A DNA stretch of 64,000 nt from contig OX442421.1 of assembly GCA_949361645.1 (NCBI GenBank), positions 4,197,320 through 4,261,319 of the forward strand, written 5' to 3'. The DNA is from Spongilla lacustris (lineage: Eukaryota > Porifera > Demospongiae > Spongillida > Spongillidae). A program made the translations under genes and the position numbers. The notes below the pieces were generated by a model, which was not told the origin of the DNA, ran no database searches, and saw only the letters and a list, made by a program, of their open reading frames with translations. Each line of letters begins with the position of its first letter. The first letter of the stretch is position 1. This document shows positions 23,301 through 34,376 of this stretch, piece after piece.

Positions 23301-23640
23301 TCATTTGCGTCTGTTCAACCTAACAGGTGGTGAGCCTTTAGTATCCTCTTTCTCCTCATAGGTGTTCTTCAAATGCCTTGCAATATTAGGCCTACATGGA
23401 ATATGAAACTTCTTGCAAGTGTCTGCTATACCAATCTCTGAAGTGTACTTCCTGATTTCACAACGTGCCAAAGGAGTTGAAGCCATGCCAGACTCTTATA
23501 CGGCACCCGTTTTTTACGATCTTTGAAACCTGTCTAACAGCGTCTACTTCATTCAGTGCAAGGGCATCTATATTCAGTTCTTGGGACGAACCAGGAAGGT
23601 TTAAGACACAACTTTCAAATCCAGAGTCAACAGCCACCAT
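23301..23640 (-). pseudogene. Unrecognised coding-like exons with a frame change
   Basis: Minus-strand frame 23458-23640 opens after the acceptor TTTGTTAG (VDSGFESCVLNLPGSSQ, ALNEVDAVRQ) and has a possible donor after GACAG. Frame 23301-23486 reads LARCEIRKYTSEIGIADTCK followed by KFHIP and NIARHLKN, which looks helical and basic, loosely like a helix-turn-helix, but I cannot assign a family. The two are offset by one base. Either could be a transposase relic or an exon of the ankyrin gene on this strand. Confidence 0.3.
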
Positions 23641-23868
23641 GTACCTAACAAATGCAATTAAATATAGTAGCTACTAGCCCTGTTGCGGTTGACCACGTGC
23701 TATGCAAGTATTTAATAAGTGTCCCAAAATTTTGTGATGACACGTCACTGTTAGTAAGTTATTTTTACTCCAAAAATCAGTTTGTTCCAAATTAATGTAT
23801 CATTCCTTGATTTGGAAGTTTTGCCCCCTTCGGTCCTACAGTATCCTACTCTGGTAGTGTAAACTCAC

Positions 23869-23958
23869 ATTGTCTTTTCCATTCACTTCTACATTTTCTT
23901 TCAGTAACCTCACAGTCAATGGTACGTTTCCATTTTTTGAGGCAACCAGCAATTCTCT
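23869..23958 (-). CDS. Second exon of an ankyrin-repeat gene
   Basis: A 90-nt exon between acceptor TTTTCATTAG and donor GTGAGT, phase 0 at both ends. It encodes RELLVASKNGNVPLTVRLLK, ENVEVNGKDN, the typical first ankyrin repeat of many proteins. It joins in frame to the start exon at 24078-24113. Confidence 0.75.
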
Positions 23959-24077
23959 CTAATGAAAACAAGCAACCATGTACACGCATACACATTTGTG
24001 CATGCTATCAATTGAAATTGTGTCAGTGCTTTACAAACATAGCCATCACGGCGAACTAGTTACAATTTGCAGCTAAC

Positions 24078-24113
24078 CTCTTTCGGATCCATGGATCTTG
24101 AGTAATTGGTCAT
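24078..24113 (-). CDS. First coding exon of an ankyrin-repeat gene
   Basis: ATG at 24113 opens a 12-codon exon (MTNYSRSMDPKE) ending in a GTTAGC donor at phase 0. Splicing to 23958 gives KE followed by RELLVASKNG, a plausible N-terminus entering the first ankyrin repeat. No signal peptide is visible. Confidence 0.6.
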
Positions 24114-24960
24114 GGAGACCCAATATACGATCAAACAGAAACGGTTTAGAACAACACAAATTAACACCAGTACTGAGTATGCGAGAATGTGCACTGTGCG
24201 AGTTAGGCCTATAATTAAAACCTTGACACCGGGTATGTAAAACTAAAACACGGTGGGTCGACGTACGCTTCAGAACAAGCGCAAGACTAACCTAGCATGC
24301 ATGTATGCGCTGTAGCGAAGTAAGGATGCATACAAGACAGTCATTTGTTAAATCTACCGCAATGTTCAGCAACTCACTCGATATTAGATACCTGGATTGG
24401 AAACAACTATGAAAACGGGAAAACCATCCGTGTTGCAAATGATAGTGAAACAAAGGAAGCGCTTTCAATATGGTGTTTTATTTGCTTACTGTGAAACTGG
24501 ATACTAAGAGGTATAGTAGCTTGGCACCACTTCAGCGCACAACCAAAAAATCACTAACTCTGTACCACCAAACACACACCTAATCCAAGTGTGTGAAGGT
24601 CTCGGATGTTGCTTAGTGGTTACTAAACTCACCGGCGTGCTTGGCCTGGCTTCGTGAGATCTCGTTACAAAAAGCTTTAAAAAGTTTAACGACGTATAAG
24701 TTATAAAAATGGTACACAACACTAACTCCTAGTCTGGGGACCAGACCATATGTGGTCCCCAGAACTATTTAACAACCCACAGCATACAGTAAGAGGACTA
24801 CTTTAGTGCAACGCGGATTATTGAAATCTATTCTTAGACTTTTATCCGTATAACAACCTCGTCAAGGTCGTAGACAACGGGGTGCTGATTGCTGAAGCAC
24901 ACTCAATTTTTTTTCATAGCAGTGTTCATATCATACCGCCGGATATTACATGTATAGTAG
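24114..24960. other. Upstream region of the ankyrin gene, no further gene recognised
   Basis: Presumed promoter side of the minus-strand gene. No clear TATA box or other exon was supported. Confidence 0.35.
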
Positions 24961-24962
24961 GT

Positions 24963-24972
24963 CAGGGGCGGA

Positions 24973-25007
<35 letters not shown>

Positions 25008-25670
25008 GCAGGGAGTCCGGACCCCCCCCCCCCCTTTCCTATATGAAGAATGACGTAATGCATACAGTGTAATCAATGCAGCGTTCTGCATGTTACCGTC
25101 CTTGGATTTGCAAGCTTGCACATCGTTCTAGCCAAGCGGGGTCTATATCGATCTAATTAAATCCTCCTACATGTTATTGTACACTCCAAGCAGTGGCGGA
25201 TCTACCGCCCTGTCATGAAATTGCCGCCCCTCCCCCCTCCCCCCCCCCCCCCCCACACACACACACGATGCGCATGCGCGCGCGCGTTTGTAACGCATGC
25301 GTATCTTGAAAGCACACCTTTTGTGTGTGGGGGGGGGGCGGGCAATTTCTTGATAATACAAAAGCTTCATAGTACGTAGATGTTAGGCGCAATCTATCAA
25401 TTTGCGCAATTTATAAATTGCGCTGCGCATTATGTGAATCCACGTAGTGCGCAACCAGTGGCAGATCTAGCATAGCCTTGGGGGGGGCGGCCGCCCCCCC
25501 CCATTCATATTAAATGCCGCCCCTGTCATGAAATTGCCGCCCCCCCTCCCCCCCTCCCCCCACACAGCGTGCGCGCGCACTTCCTACCGTACGTAACGCA
25601 CGCGCATCTAGAAAGCACACTTTTTGTGTGTGTGTGTGGGGGGGGGGGGGGGGGGCGGCAATTTCTTAAA
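24963..25670. repeat. Cluster of G/C-tract DNA transposon relics
   Basis: Ends resembling CAGGGGCGGATTTAGGGG (24963), CAGTGGCGGATCTA (25191) and CAGTGGCAGATCTAGC (25459) are each followed by long G or C tracts (30 G at 24977-25006). Two copies of CCTGTCATGAAATTGCCGCC lie near 25210 and 25520, and TTTTTGTGTGTG before a G-run recurs. The termini resemble hAT-type ends; borders and target duplications were not resolved. Confidence 0.55.
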
Positions 25671-25771
25671 AGTTTCAGTGATTACGAAATTTAATCTAAT
25701 ACCGGAAATTTTATTTAATAACCGCGAACGTTTTATTCGTTCCTTCGAAATCTTGCCTGCATGTGCATAGG

Positions 25772-26261
25772 CAGTGGCGTAGGAGCTGGGGCGGCAGCAG
25801 CGGCCATGGCCGCTGCACTTTTTCACAACAACAAAAAAAATATTATAATAATAGGTTCGCATGTATCAATTCAATTATTTGCTGCTATAGTTAATGACAT
25901 GCAAGTGGTCTTCAAATCGATCGCGAGAGCTAGCTCAAGCTAGGCTACCCAGTGTACAACGGTTACCAAAAGTGGCCTTGGCTGCACTATAGCCGTTTTG
26001 TATTTATATTACATGCGCAGAGGCAAGGTCTCAAAACAAATTAACCTGGTTACAGTTTTAGCGTTGTTTTGGGGGGGGGGGGGGGGGGGGGGGGGTTTCT
26101 ACACAAAAAGCGTTGGCTTCTAGGGATCCGCCCCAGACCCCGATGGGGGAGCTTACCCCTAGCTGGCCGGGAGGGGTGCCCCCCTCCCGTACCCTCCCCG
26201 GGGAGGCGGGGGAACCACCTTTGTTGGCCGCTGCACTCTATATTCCCTTCCTACGCCACTG
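25772..26261. mobile_element. Non-autonomous DNA transposon with 12-bp inverted ends
   Basis: Left end CAGTGGCGTAGGA, right end TCCTACGCCACTG. The element is flanked by ATAGG on both sides (25767-25771 and 26262-26266). It contains a 25-base G-run at 26071-26095 and the phrase GGCCGCTGCAC near both ends. No transposase. The flanking repeat is 5 bp, not the 8 bp expected of hAT, so the superfamily is open. Confidence 0.6.
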
Positions 26262-26272
26262 ATAGGTGTATA

Positions 26273-26472
26273 NNNNNNNNNNNNNNNNNNNNNNNNNNNN
26301 NNNNNNNNNNNNNNNNNNNNNNNNNNNNNNNNNNNNNNNNNNNNNNNNNNNNNNNNNNNNNNNNNNNNNNNNNNNNNNNNNNNNNNNNNNNNNNNNNNNN
26401 NNNNNNNNNNNNNNNNNNNNNNNNNNNNNNNNNNNNNNNNNNNNNNNNNNNNNNNNNNNNNNNNNNNNNNNN
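26273..26472. other. Assembly gap (200 N)
   Basis: Exactly 200 unknown bases, a conventional fixed-size gap; the true length is unknown. It borders a tandem array, a likely cause of the break. Confidence 0.99.
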
Positions 26473-27450
26473 ACAGATGTATCAAATATTAAAAGTAAAT
26501 ATGGTTAAAGTCTTCCTCTACTACACAGTCCCTCAAAGGAAGGCTGGTACCACATTTTCATTATTTGGTTCATACAATGTAGTAAATCTAGCAAAATGCG
26601 GTATAGAATAAGTGTCGCGATTGTTTTTTGCAATTGACTGCCGGAATAAAGTCTGCATGCAAAGCTGCATGCTGGGGCAATGCACAATGCAAGAACTGCA
26701 TGCACGTGCATAGCATATGGCAGTTAACCATACATGCAGATGTACATGAAAGCAAATGCGGTTATAGTCTTCCTCTACTACAGTAGTACTAGGTAAAGGA
26801 AGGCTGGTACCACATTTTCATTATTTGGGTCATAAAATCTGGCCATGCAATGCCATAGGATTGAAGTGTGACAAATTTTTTGCAATTGAATACAAAATTG
26901 CAAGACTTAAAAAAAAATGGTTAAGTTGCAAAGGTGCTGGGGCAATGCACAATTCAAGGCAGCTCACACTATACAGAATCTGATGTACATTACTGTATGA
27001 AAGCAAATATCAGTGGTGAAGTCTTCCTCTCCGTTGTACTGCCAGAATAGTCCTATTTACTACTACAAAGGAAGGCTGGTACAACATTTTCATTATTTGG
27101 TTCACGTAGTAAATTTGGCCAATGCCATAAGAATTGAAGTGTCGCAATTTTTTTTTTTGCAATTGACTGTATATAAAAATAAATAAATTCAAAAGCTCTA
27201 TGCAAAGCTGCTGGGGCAATGCACAATTGCAATCACGTGCATAGCATACGGCAGCTCACCCTGCATGCAGATATACATGAAAGCAAATGTGGTTATTACA
27301 TAGTACTATTTACTACTTGGTACCACATTTTCATTATTACAAAGTAGTACTGAAATCTGGCCATGCAATGCCGTAGGATTGAAGAGTCACAAATCTATTT
27401 TGCAATTCAGTACAAAATTGCAAGACCTGGCAAAAGTTGCAAAGCTGATG
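26473..27450. repeat. Tandem array, about 255-bp unit, four copies
   Basis: The phrases GTCTTCCTCTACTAC, AAGGAAGGCTGGTACCACA, TTTTCATTATTTGG, TTTTTTGCAATTGA and CTGGGGCAATGCACAAT recur in order near 26510, 26767, 27021 and (degenerate) 27300. The array runs into the assembly gap on its left. Confidence 0.88.
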
Positions 27451-28115
27451 TGATGGAGGAGCTTACAGCTATATAGCGCTCCTAGTTCCCAGACCCTCCC
27501 ATACCCATCCCTACATGCAGTATAAAAACTATTCCGCTCTGTTACTAGTTAGTTCCATGACAGGCCTATAGCTATTGCCGGGCCTTTCCATGCCATAAAC
27601 CTCAGACACCGTGCCACAGTCAGCAAATTCTTTCGGTTAGATGCTTCATCACCAGCTGCAGTCAGCTTTTACACAGATGGAACGGAACACTACATGCGTA
27701 GATACATATCACGACCTTCATCTTTAGTTAGTGGATTCAAGACCTCTTTTGAAACCATTGTGGCCAATGAGTTATTTCCTTCGCACCAAACATTGTGGTC
27801 ATATGGTTGTGGGAGGGTACTTGAGAACTGACTTCGATTCTATGTGATATATAATTATCCATACTGGGTATATGCACACATTTTTATCAGTATATCCTTT
27901 TCCGAGGTGGACCTTGGGCAAAAAGGGTCGAGCCATAGCCCGAATTGATCCCGTACCAGTGCTCTTACATGCACTCGATCGTGCACATGGCAGTTCTTAT
28001 TAATATATGTGTAGATTGCACAATAAAGTGAATAATATTCATAGCCTGCAAAGCGGACCTTGCATCCAGTGGGGGGGTGCAATTGCACCCGTTTGCACCC
28101 CCCTGGCTACGGGCC
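27451..28115. other. No gene recognised
   Basis: Possibly intron of the SLC35F gene. A GGCTACGGGCCTG end and GTGGGGGGGTGCAATTGCACC near 28065-28118 look like another GC-tract transposon relic. Confidence 0.35.
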
Positions 28116-28250
28116 TGTACCTACCACATATACCTACCACATACATATACCTACCACATACATGTACCTACTACATACATATACCTACCACATACATATA
28201 CCTACCACATACATATGCCTACCACATACATATACCTACCACATACATAC
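28116..28250. repeat. 17-bp minisatellite
   Basis: About eight copies of CTACCACATACATATAC with G or T variants. Because 17 is not a multiple of three, all frames cycle through the same 17-residue pattern; the ORFs here are artefacts. Confidence 0.92.
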
Positions 28251-28349
28251 ATGTACATATATTCGCATACGATACATGCCCACATGGAAGCATGCACACA
28301 ACACACACAAACACATCCACACTAGCCTCCATCTGTTCGCAGGGTATAC

Positions 28350-29096
28350 AGGTCTGCCAGAAACACAGCCACCATGCCGAAAATCGCCAATGCCACACCC
28401 ACCAAGTGAACCAAATGGTAACGAATGTTCAGAAATATGAAGGACAGAACCATTACAGCCAAGATAGCAAAACTGTCAAGAAGCTATACACATGGGGTAT
28501 TGGGTGGTATGTGTGGTGTGTGGTGCAATGTGTGTTGTAGAATGGGAATAAGATAATAAGTAATAGCAATATGGAACAGGGTGTACAAATGATGAATATG
28601 TGTGTGTGTGTGTGTGTGTCTTAGTGGGAGAAGGGACAGGTACAAGTCATCATGATGCTCCAGGCAATAGCACAACATGTGTGCATGTTATGTCACTCCT
28701 CCAAAATGTCTATCCATTGCTTATGTAGGTGACGATGCAAAAATGTGTGTGTACCCTTGGTGGAGATTGTGTGATCAAACATAATGGTGGCCAGCCCTTA
28801 CCTGAATACTTGTTAGAGTGGTGTACTTGTATGCCAGCACAACAAGATAGTTTCCTTCCACATCAAGTATGCCCAGTATAATGTACTTCCACCAGTTGTT
28901 ACGAAGGATATGAAGGAAATCCCATCTTACAGCGAGGGCTGACCCAAAGATGGCCGCTAGAAGTACATAGACAATGAAGACTTGAGTTGTTGGGACTGAG
29001 AGATGGTACCAGGACCCCAGCAGCTGGGAAGTGGAGCCAGTACCACAGAGGAGAAGGGACAGAAACTGCCCCAGGAGCAGCGCCAGCAGTAGTCTC
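28350..29096 (-). CDS. SLC35F1/F2-like nucleotide-sugar-transporter-family protein, two internal exons
   Basis: Two exons, 28802-29096 and 28350-28483, join at phase 0 with a GTAAGG donor and TATAG acceptor. They encode LLLGQFLSLLLCGTGSTSQLL, a hydrophobic helix, then WWKYIILGILDVEGNYLVVL, AYKYTTLTSIQ, then LLDSFAILAVMVLSFIFLNI and a further membrane helix. This matches the conserved start and middle of the SLC35F1/F2 family (multi-pass membrane carriers related to drug/metabolite transporters; substrates poorly defined). The first exon may begin at 29096 after an acceptor, or include the upstream ATG at 29140. The 3' exons of the family were not found before the gap at 26.3 kb, so the gene is incomplete here or its introns are long. 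Confidence 0.85.
28598..28622. repeat. GT dinucleotide microsatellite
   Basis: About nine GT units, in the SLC35F intron. Confidence 0.8.
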
Positions 29097-29140
29097 CTAA
29101 GGTGCACCAAGTTACTAGTATGTTGCGCATATGCATACAA

Positions 29141-31092
29141 TGTAGGCTAATTATATCATACGATGCATGAATTTGTTAAGGCTAAGCTACAGGATCTCGA
29201 GGCTTGCACCAATACTTTTGTCCCTCGACACAACTCGAATTAGATCGACCCGTACCCAGATGTAGGCCTACAAACATTTATACGTCTGGGTACGAGACTA
29301 AGCGCGAGTTTGGCAAAGAGTACTATTGCAACATACTATTGTAACATCTACAGTCAAGGGCGCGTCTCACTCCCTTTATCCAGACTGCGGGTGACTAAAG
29401 TTTTGTATCCAAATGCTCGATGGTCGTCCCACTCATTTAACTGTACTTTTTTGACAGAAGAAATTTCGTTACACAGCTTGTTGCTCTCGGTTCTTCCATG
29501 CCGTTCAGAGGTTGGAATGTGATCAGATGAGACCGCATGTAATATAGTATCTAGTTGGGCGTGGCCGCGTATTCCGAAGGGCGGGCCACGCCCAACTATG
29601 TAGTACACGTGCCACACAACAGTCAGTCTCGTTCCAAGACTCACTTACGTAAGCATTACCGTGAGTGAGTCTGTGAACGAGACCAGTGTCGTATTTAAAC
29701 CTGTACCCAATGGTGAATCAGACTGCACTGCATGCACTTTTAGTACGCTAGAGTTATGGTTCAGCCGGATGTAATAAATTAATGAAATACATGTAGTAGG
29801 TTTCAAAGTGGACGCTGTGGACGATAATGTAACGGATTCGTTTAGGTTTTGAACTGCATGCTTGTACATCACTGCCATACTGCACCATGCTATAGGCTTG
29901 GAATTTTGGCCCTGCATTTGATGAGTAATAATAACATACATAGTGATGCGTTATCATGTCTGTAGAATGCATAGGACCGGGCGCCGTCGGTTTCGACTAG
30001 ACACGGTGGTCTGCTCTCATTGAACGCGTGGAAACTAAGCCCTACGCCCCGAAAAATTGAAATGGTTACGTACACCCATAGCAACGAACCTGACAACCGA
30101 TGCCTTTTAGAACCAGCTGTGCACAGGGTACATAAAACGTAATCAACACCTAAAAGCCATACTAGCAGTGATAAACACCTTTGAACTATATTGTAAGCAA
30201 AAATCACGTGGCCTGGTGTTGCCAACTGTCGGCTCTGGTACTTCAAACCTATCGACTTACGCACGGCGATCACCGATTACATGTGTTCAAAAAACTACAA
30301 CGACGCTCGGTGACTGAATTGGAACATGCCAAAGCTATCACGGTAAAGTTAGTTGTTTGTACTGTCGTTTTTTGGTAAAGGTTAGTGGCAACGCATTTTC
30401 TGAAGTAGATTTCTAGCCTTTGAAAATCCACCATTTTGGTGTCTTTTTGGGTTTGGGGGTGGGGGAATTAATATTTGCGCAATGAAGTGGGTTTTAACAG
30501 AGCGTTTAAAATATAGCCTTACATTTCTTTTGGTCTAAATTTGACTCCATGCTCGTATGTAAATAGATTGAGCTTGAACTGAATTATTATTTATTCTTTA
30601 CTCTCTTGGCTGGAGGGGGGATCGATGGCAGCTACCAATTGTGGCTCAATACTTAGTAAGTGTTCTTGTACAATGCGCATCAGGTTCTGCATGTGGTTGT
30701 GGATTGGAGCAAATGTCAAGCCAAGAATTTTGCATGAATTGACTTGGCCCCTGAAAAGGAGGCTGTTTCTCCTTTGGGGTTATCGCCAACAATTTGGCTG
30801 GATATGTGGTGCATCCTTTCCTCACCAGCTAGACAGATTCCTGATGATTTTAGCCACCTGAAACATCAGTGAGTTAGAATTGAGCCTTTGCTGTATGTTG
30901 TGACACACCACCTTAGAAGCCTCAGTGTATTCCAAGGTATGGCAAGCCCAGCCTTAATCGCCGGCAATGCATGTACCTGAACTTCAGTCCATGATGAGTA
31001 GGCAGCTGTAGTTTAGCTCTGGTGACATGCACGAATGTCATTGGCAGAAGTGAGTGTATATATTATGTAACCTCTGTACAAGTCATTGACAT
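29141..31092. other. No gene recognised (contains a 47-bp miniature element)
   Basis: Upstream side of the SLC35F exons. Several minus-strand frames are open, up to 127 codons at 29890-30273, but none shows a domain, splice logic or codon pattern I trust. Confidence 0.4.
29552..29598. mobile_element. 47-bp TA-flanked hairpin MITE
   Basis: TA then GTTGGGCGTGGCC, a short centre, then GGGCCACGCCCAAC and TA. The ends match the 155-bp element at 51408-51562, so this appears to be an extreme internal deletion of the same family. TA flanks suggest a Tc1/mariner-type origin. Confidence 0.65.
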
Positions 31093-31240
31093 TCACTTAA
31101 CTGCTTCCCCTGTAGCAAGTTGTATGATGGCTTTGTCAGGACTAGCTGGTAGAGATTACCCTCTTCAGCAAACCTGCTGCTTGCTTCTCCTCCTCAGGTG
31201 TAAGTGTTGGTGCACACTCATGCTCTTCATAGTCACCATC
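31093..31240 (-). pseudogene. C-terminal fragment of a decayed zinc-binding protein gene
   Basis: The minus strand reads DGDYEEHECAPTLTPEEEKQ followed by AAGLLKRVIST, then one extra base, then SPDKAIIQLATGEAV and a stop. The sequence has a YEEHEC zinc-finger-like remnant. The one-base shift and early stop indicate decay. It lies 3' of the RING exon at 32046-32211 on the same strand and may belong to the same gene. Family not named. Confidence 0.45.
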
Positions 31241-31339
31241 CTTAATATCCCTGCTGCAGTCTGTATACAGTGCTCCAGAACATCTGACAGCAGCAGCATT
31301 ATCACACTTGATGATAGTCTGACTAGGGGATCATCCTGG

Positions 31340-32060
31340 TGACCGTCCTCTGAGCAGCAGGGGATTTTCCTCTGGGCAGCAGGGGATCATCCTCTGAGCA
31401 GCAGGGGACCATCCTCTGAGTAGCAGGGGATCATCCTCGGAGCAGCAGGGGATCATCCTCTGAGCAGCAGGGGACCATCTTCTGATCAGCAGGGGACCGT
31501 CTGAGCAGCATGGGACTGTCCTCTGAGCGGCAGGGGATCATCCTCTGAGCAGCAGGAGATCATCCTCGGAGCAGCAGGGGATCATCCTCTGAGCAGCAGG
31601 GGACTATCCTCTGATCAGCAGGGGACCATCCTCTGATCAGCAGGGGACCGTCCTCTGAGCAGCATGGGACTGTCCTCTGAGCAGCAGGGGATCATCCTCT
31701 GAGCAACAGGGGATCATCCTCTGGGCAGCATGGGACCATCCTCTGAGCAGCAGGGGACCGTCCTCTGAGCAGCAGGGGGTCATCCTCTGAGCAGCAATGA
31801 GACCATCCTCTGATCAGCAGGGGACCGTCCTCTGAGCAGCATGGGACTGTCCTCTGAGCAGCAGGGGATCATCCTCCGAGCAGCAGGAGATCATCCTCTG
31901 AGTAGCAGTGGATCATCCTCTGATCAGCAGGGAACCATCCTCTGAGCAGCAGGGGATCATCCTCTGGGCAGCATGGGACCATCCTCTGGGCAGCATGGGA
32001 CCATTACTGAGCAACATGGGACCATCTCTGAGCAGCAGAGGACTATCCTTCCTCTGAGCA
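31340..32060. repeat. 22-bp minisatellite, about 32 copies
   Basis: Unit GGGGATCATCCTCTGAGCAGCA with frequent C/G, A/G and spacing variants. It directly follows the RING exon in gene direction, and the last bases of that exon (CTGCTCAGAGGA) match the repeat. Confidence 0.95.
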
Positions 32061-32211
32061 GCATGGATGGTTCACAGCATCATATGCTGCTATCCACTCC
32101 CGGAGGCATTTGGAGCACACCAGTGCACCACACAGCAGCTCCAGTGGCTGTGAGAGGGTGTTGGAGCACAGTGCACACTTCAGCTCCTTTAGCATTGATA
32201 GGTTGTTAGCT
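32046..32211 (-). pseudogene. RING-like finger exon, degenerate
   Basis: After the acceptor GCCTAGCCCAG the minus strand encodes NNLSMLKELKCALCSNTLSQ, PLELLCGALVCSKCLREWI. This has the RING spacing C-X2-C-X11-C-X4-C-X2-C, with Ala where the His of the CxH pair usually lies (CGALVC). The final Cys pair is a CC before a stop. RING fingers usually make E3 ubiquitin ligases. The frame ends in a TAG as the minisatellite begins, so the gene appears broken, or the repeat grew at its splice border. Confidence 0.5.
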
Positions 32212-33160
32212 CTGGGCTAGGCTCACTATGGAGAACTAGAGGAGAGGCAATCTTCTCAAGATGACCTGTTTACCTCTCATGATGTCATATGTCTACTTGT
32301 TTTGCCACTCAAATAGCATCACTACACATTTGTGATGCACTCACTTTGTGATGGCACAGATGGTTCTCTACATACCCAGCTTACATTGCATGCAGAACAT
32401 CTCAGGGTTACATCATCCCCAGATGTGTCAAATGTCAAAAGCTATTTTCAGCTCAGCTGAGAATGCTATGCACTCAGAGCTGGTTCTTTTCTTTGCCCTG
32501 TACTTCGTTAGCCTCTGCCCACACACTCTGCAATGTATGGAAATTGTAATCCATACCTATAATGTATAGGGCAAAACCACAACGTACGTCGATTATTCAT
32601 GCAATACGCTCAGCTTGTTCGTGGTGACAGAAAATGCGTTGCCACTTCAGGTTAGTAAATTCTGGTAGCCACATGCCTCCTGAGCATCGCTGTAGTACTC
32701 ATACCTTCCAGTTCAGTCACCAAAGGCTACGTCGTCGCATTTAGTAACGCCCTCCTTCTAAATACGTATCGCGTGACCTTGCTAAACGGTATGCGCATGC
32801 TATCTATGTGGAATTTCAATTGTGCGCATTGACTGGACATGACAGGAAAAGGAATGCAGTGTTTGAGTTCGTTTTCACTTTTTGATTTGCTAGTTCTGGT
32901 GAGTTATGGTTTGCTTTTAAACATCAGATGTCTATAATGAGCCATCAGTTAAGAAATATATGGTAATACCGTAAATGATCTAATTATTGACTTAGTTTCC
33001 AGCCGCATACAACCGTGCTAAGTAAGTATACCTCACACGCGCGCGCGAATGATTGTCGTTTTTAATTGTATTCATTCTTTAATTGTATTCATTCTTGAGA
33101 CGGAGCAGGGTGCCCGAGCCCCCTGAGCCCCCCCCCCCCCCCCCCCTCCCCTAAATACGC
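32212..33160. other. No gene recognised
   Basis: Upstream of the RING exon. A C-run with GCCCGAGCCCCCTGAGCC and TAAATACGCCCCTG at 33112-33166 is a further GC-tract relic. Confidence 0.4.
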
Positions 33161-33164
33161 CCCT

Positions 33165-33295
33165 GAAAGCTACAGAGCAGATCCGGGGGGAATGCGTGCG
33201 TCTGCTCGTGAAAGCTACAGACCAGATCCGGAAAAAAAGCGGGCGTCTGTTCGTAACAGCTACAGAACTGATCTGGAATAGGATCGAGCTTCTAA
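33165..33295. repeat. Three tandem copies of a 45-48-bp unit
   Basis: The phrase GAAAGCTACAGANCAGATCCGG followed by CGTCTGYTCGT occurs three times. Both strands are open; no coding claim. Confidence 0.85.
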
Positions 33296-33418
33296 GTCTA
33301 AGAGGCGATGCTAGCATGCAAATGTTGAATCGAAACGAGCTGTGAGTTAGGCAATACATAAAGCTTGGCGCGCGAGTTTCGATGTAGAACAGCTGCAAAT
33401 GTAACATACCGGTAAATG

Positions 33419-34376
33419 CAGTGCCGGATTAACCATTTAATGGGTCTGGTGCAGTGTAAATCTTGTGGGCCCCTGGGAGTAAAAAAAGTGAGGCATTCCT
33501 GTCTCCAACACAGGATCGTATACATTGACGTATGAAGTGCTAAAAGGACAGTTTCGAGGCAGGGGGAGAGGGTGTGCGAGAAGCACAGTTCTCTTGATCA
33601 GTCCCGCGCGAAGCGCGGAAACTTTGAAGAAATGTAGTTTATGAAGCCTCATGGTTTCACACATTTTTTACTATGGCGCAATTAATAAAACTTGCTAATG
33701 GTAATGTTACTAATGGGGGTAGTTTTCTTACACTAATTGATATCAAAACCGTCTCCCATTTTTTAATTGTATGCATGTAACTTGATTTGTAACAGTACAT
33801 ATACATGTACATCAATAACAGACTAAATAACCGATTGATGCGATCGACTTATGCTGGCTGTGCACTATTAATAGCTAGCATTATAAATACGATGATCTGA
33901 CGAACAAGCGGATGGATCGTTCTATTCTCAGAATCACTAAATATTTGCCAGACAGATATTGATAATTCACATAGAAAGCCTCAAAGGTGGCTGAATGATC
34001 GCTCAACAGTACAATTAAGAGTTGAATAAACTCAAAGCATATATTCATGATCAGAAATGTACCAGGGACGAATGTGAGCTCCAAAAGAATGTAACAGACT
34101 ACTAACAGCCGGATAGTAATTCAGTCATGCAGTCATTCAGTGCGCAATTGGAAATGGGAAATTAAGTGGCCTACGCCGATGATATATAATTGTGATGTTC
34201 ACACGTCGAAAGCGATGTTGGCGCGCACGCTGATTTATAATTATTGTTTTATTAATTTTAAAGTAATTAAATCCATAGATTGTAGGCGTGCACATATATG
34301 GATTAATGGGCCCCTATTGTCGAGTCTGTGGGCCTGGCGCATTTGCGCCACTTGCGCCCCAGTTAACCCGGCGCTG
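33419..34376. mobile_element. hAT-like non-autonomous element (about 958 bp)
   Basis: Inverted ends CAGTGCCGGATTAACC and (reverse complement of right end) CAGCGCCGGGTTAACTGGG. The flanks GGTAAATG (33411-33418) and CATAAATG (34377-34384) agree at 6 of 8 positions, a plausible worn 8-bp target duplication. Inside, GTGGGCCC phrases near both ends add to the symmetry. No transposase was seen. Confidence 0.6.

Noticed and set aside
28007..28540. 177-, 126- and 82-codon plus-strand ORFs
   Set aside because: Most of their length is the 17-bp minisatellite, which reads open in every frame; the rest overlaps the antisense of the SLC35F exon.
29890..30273. 127-codon minus-strand ORF
   Set aside because: No domain, no splice context and no conserved motif; probably a chance open frame.
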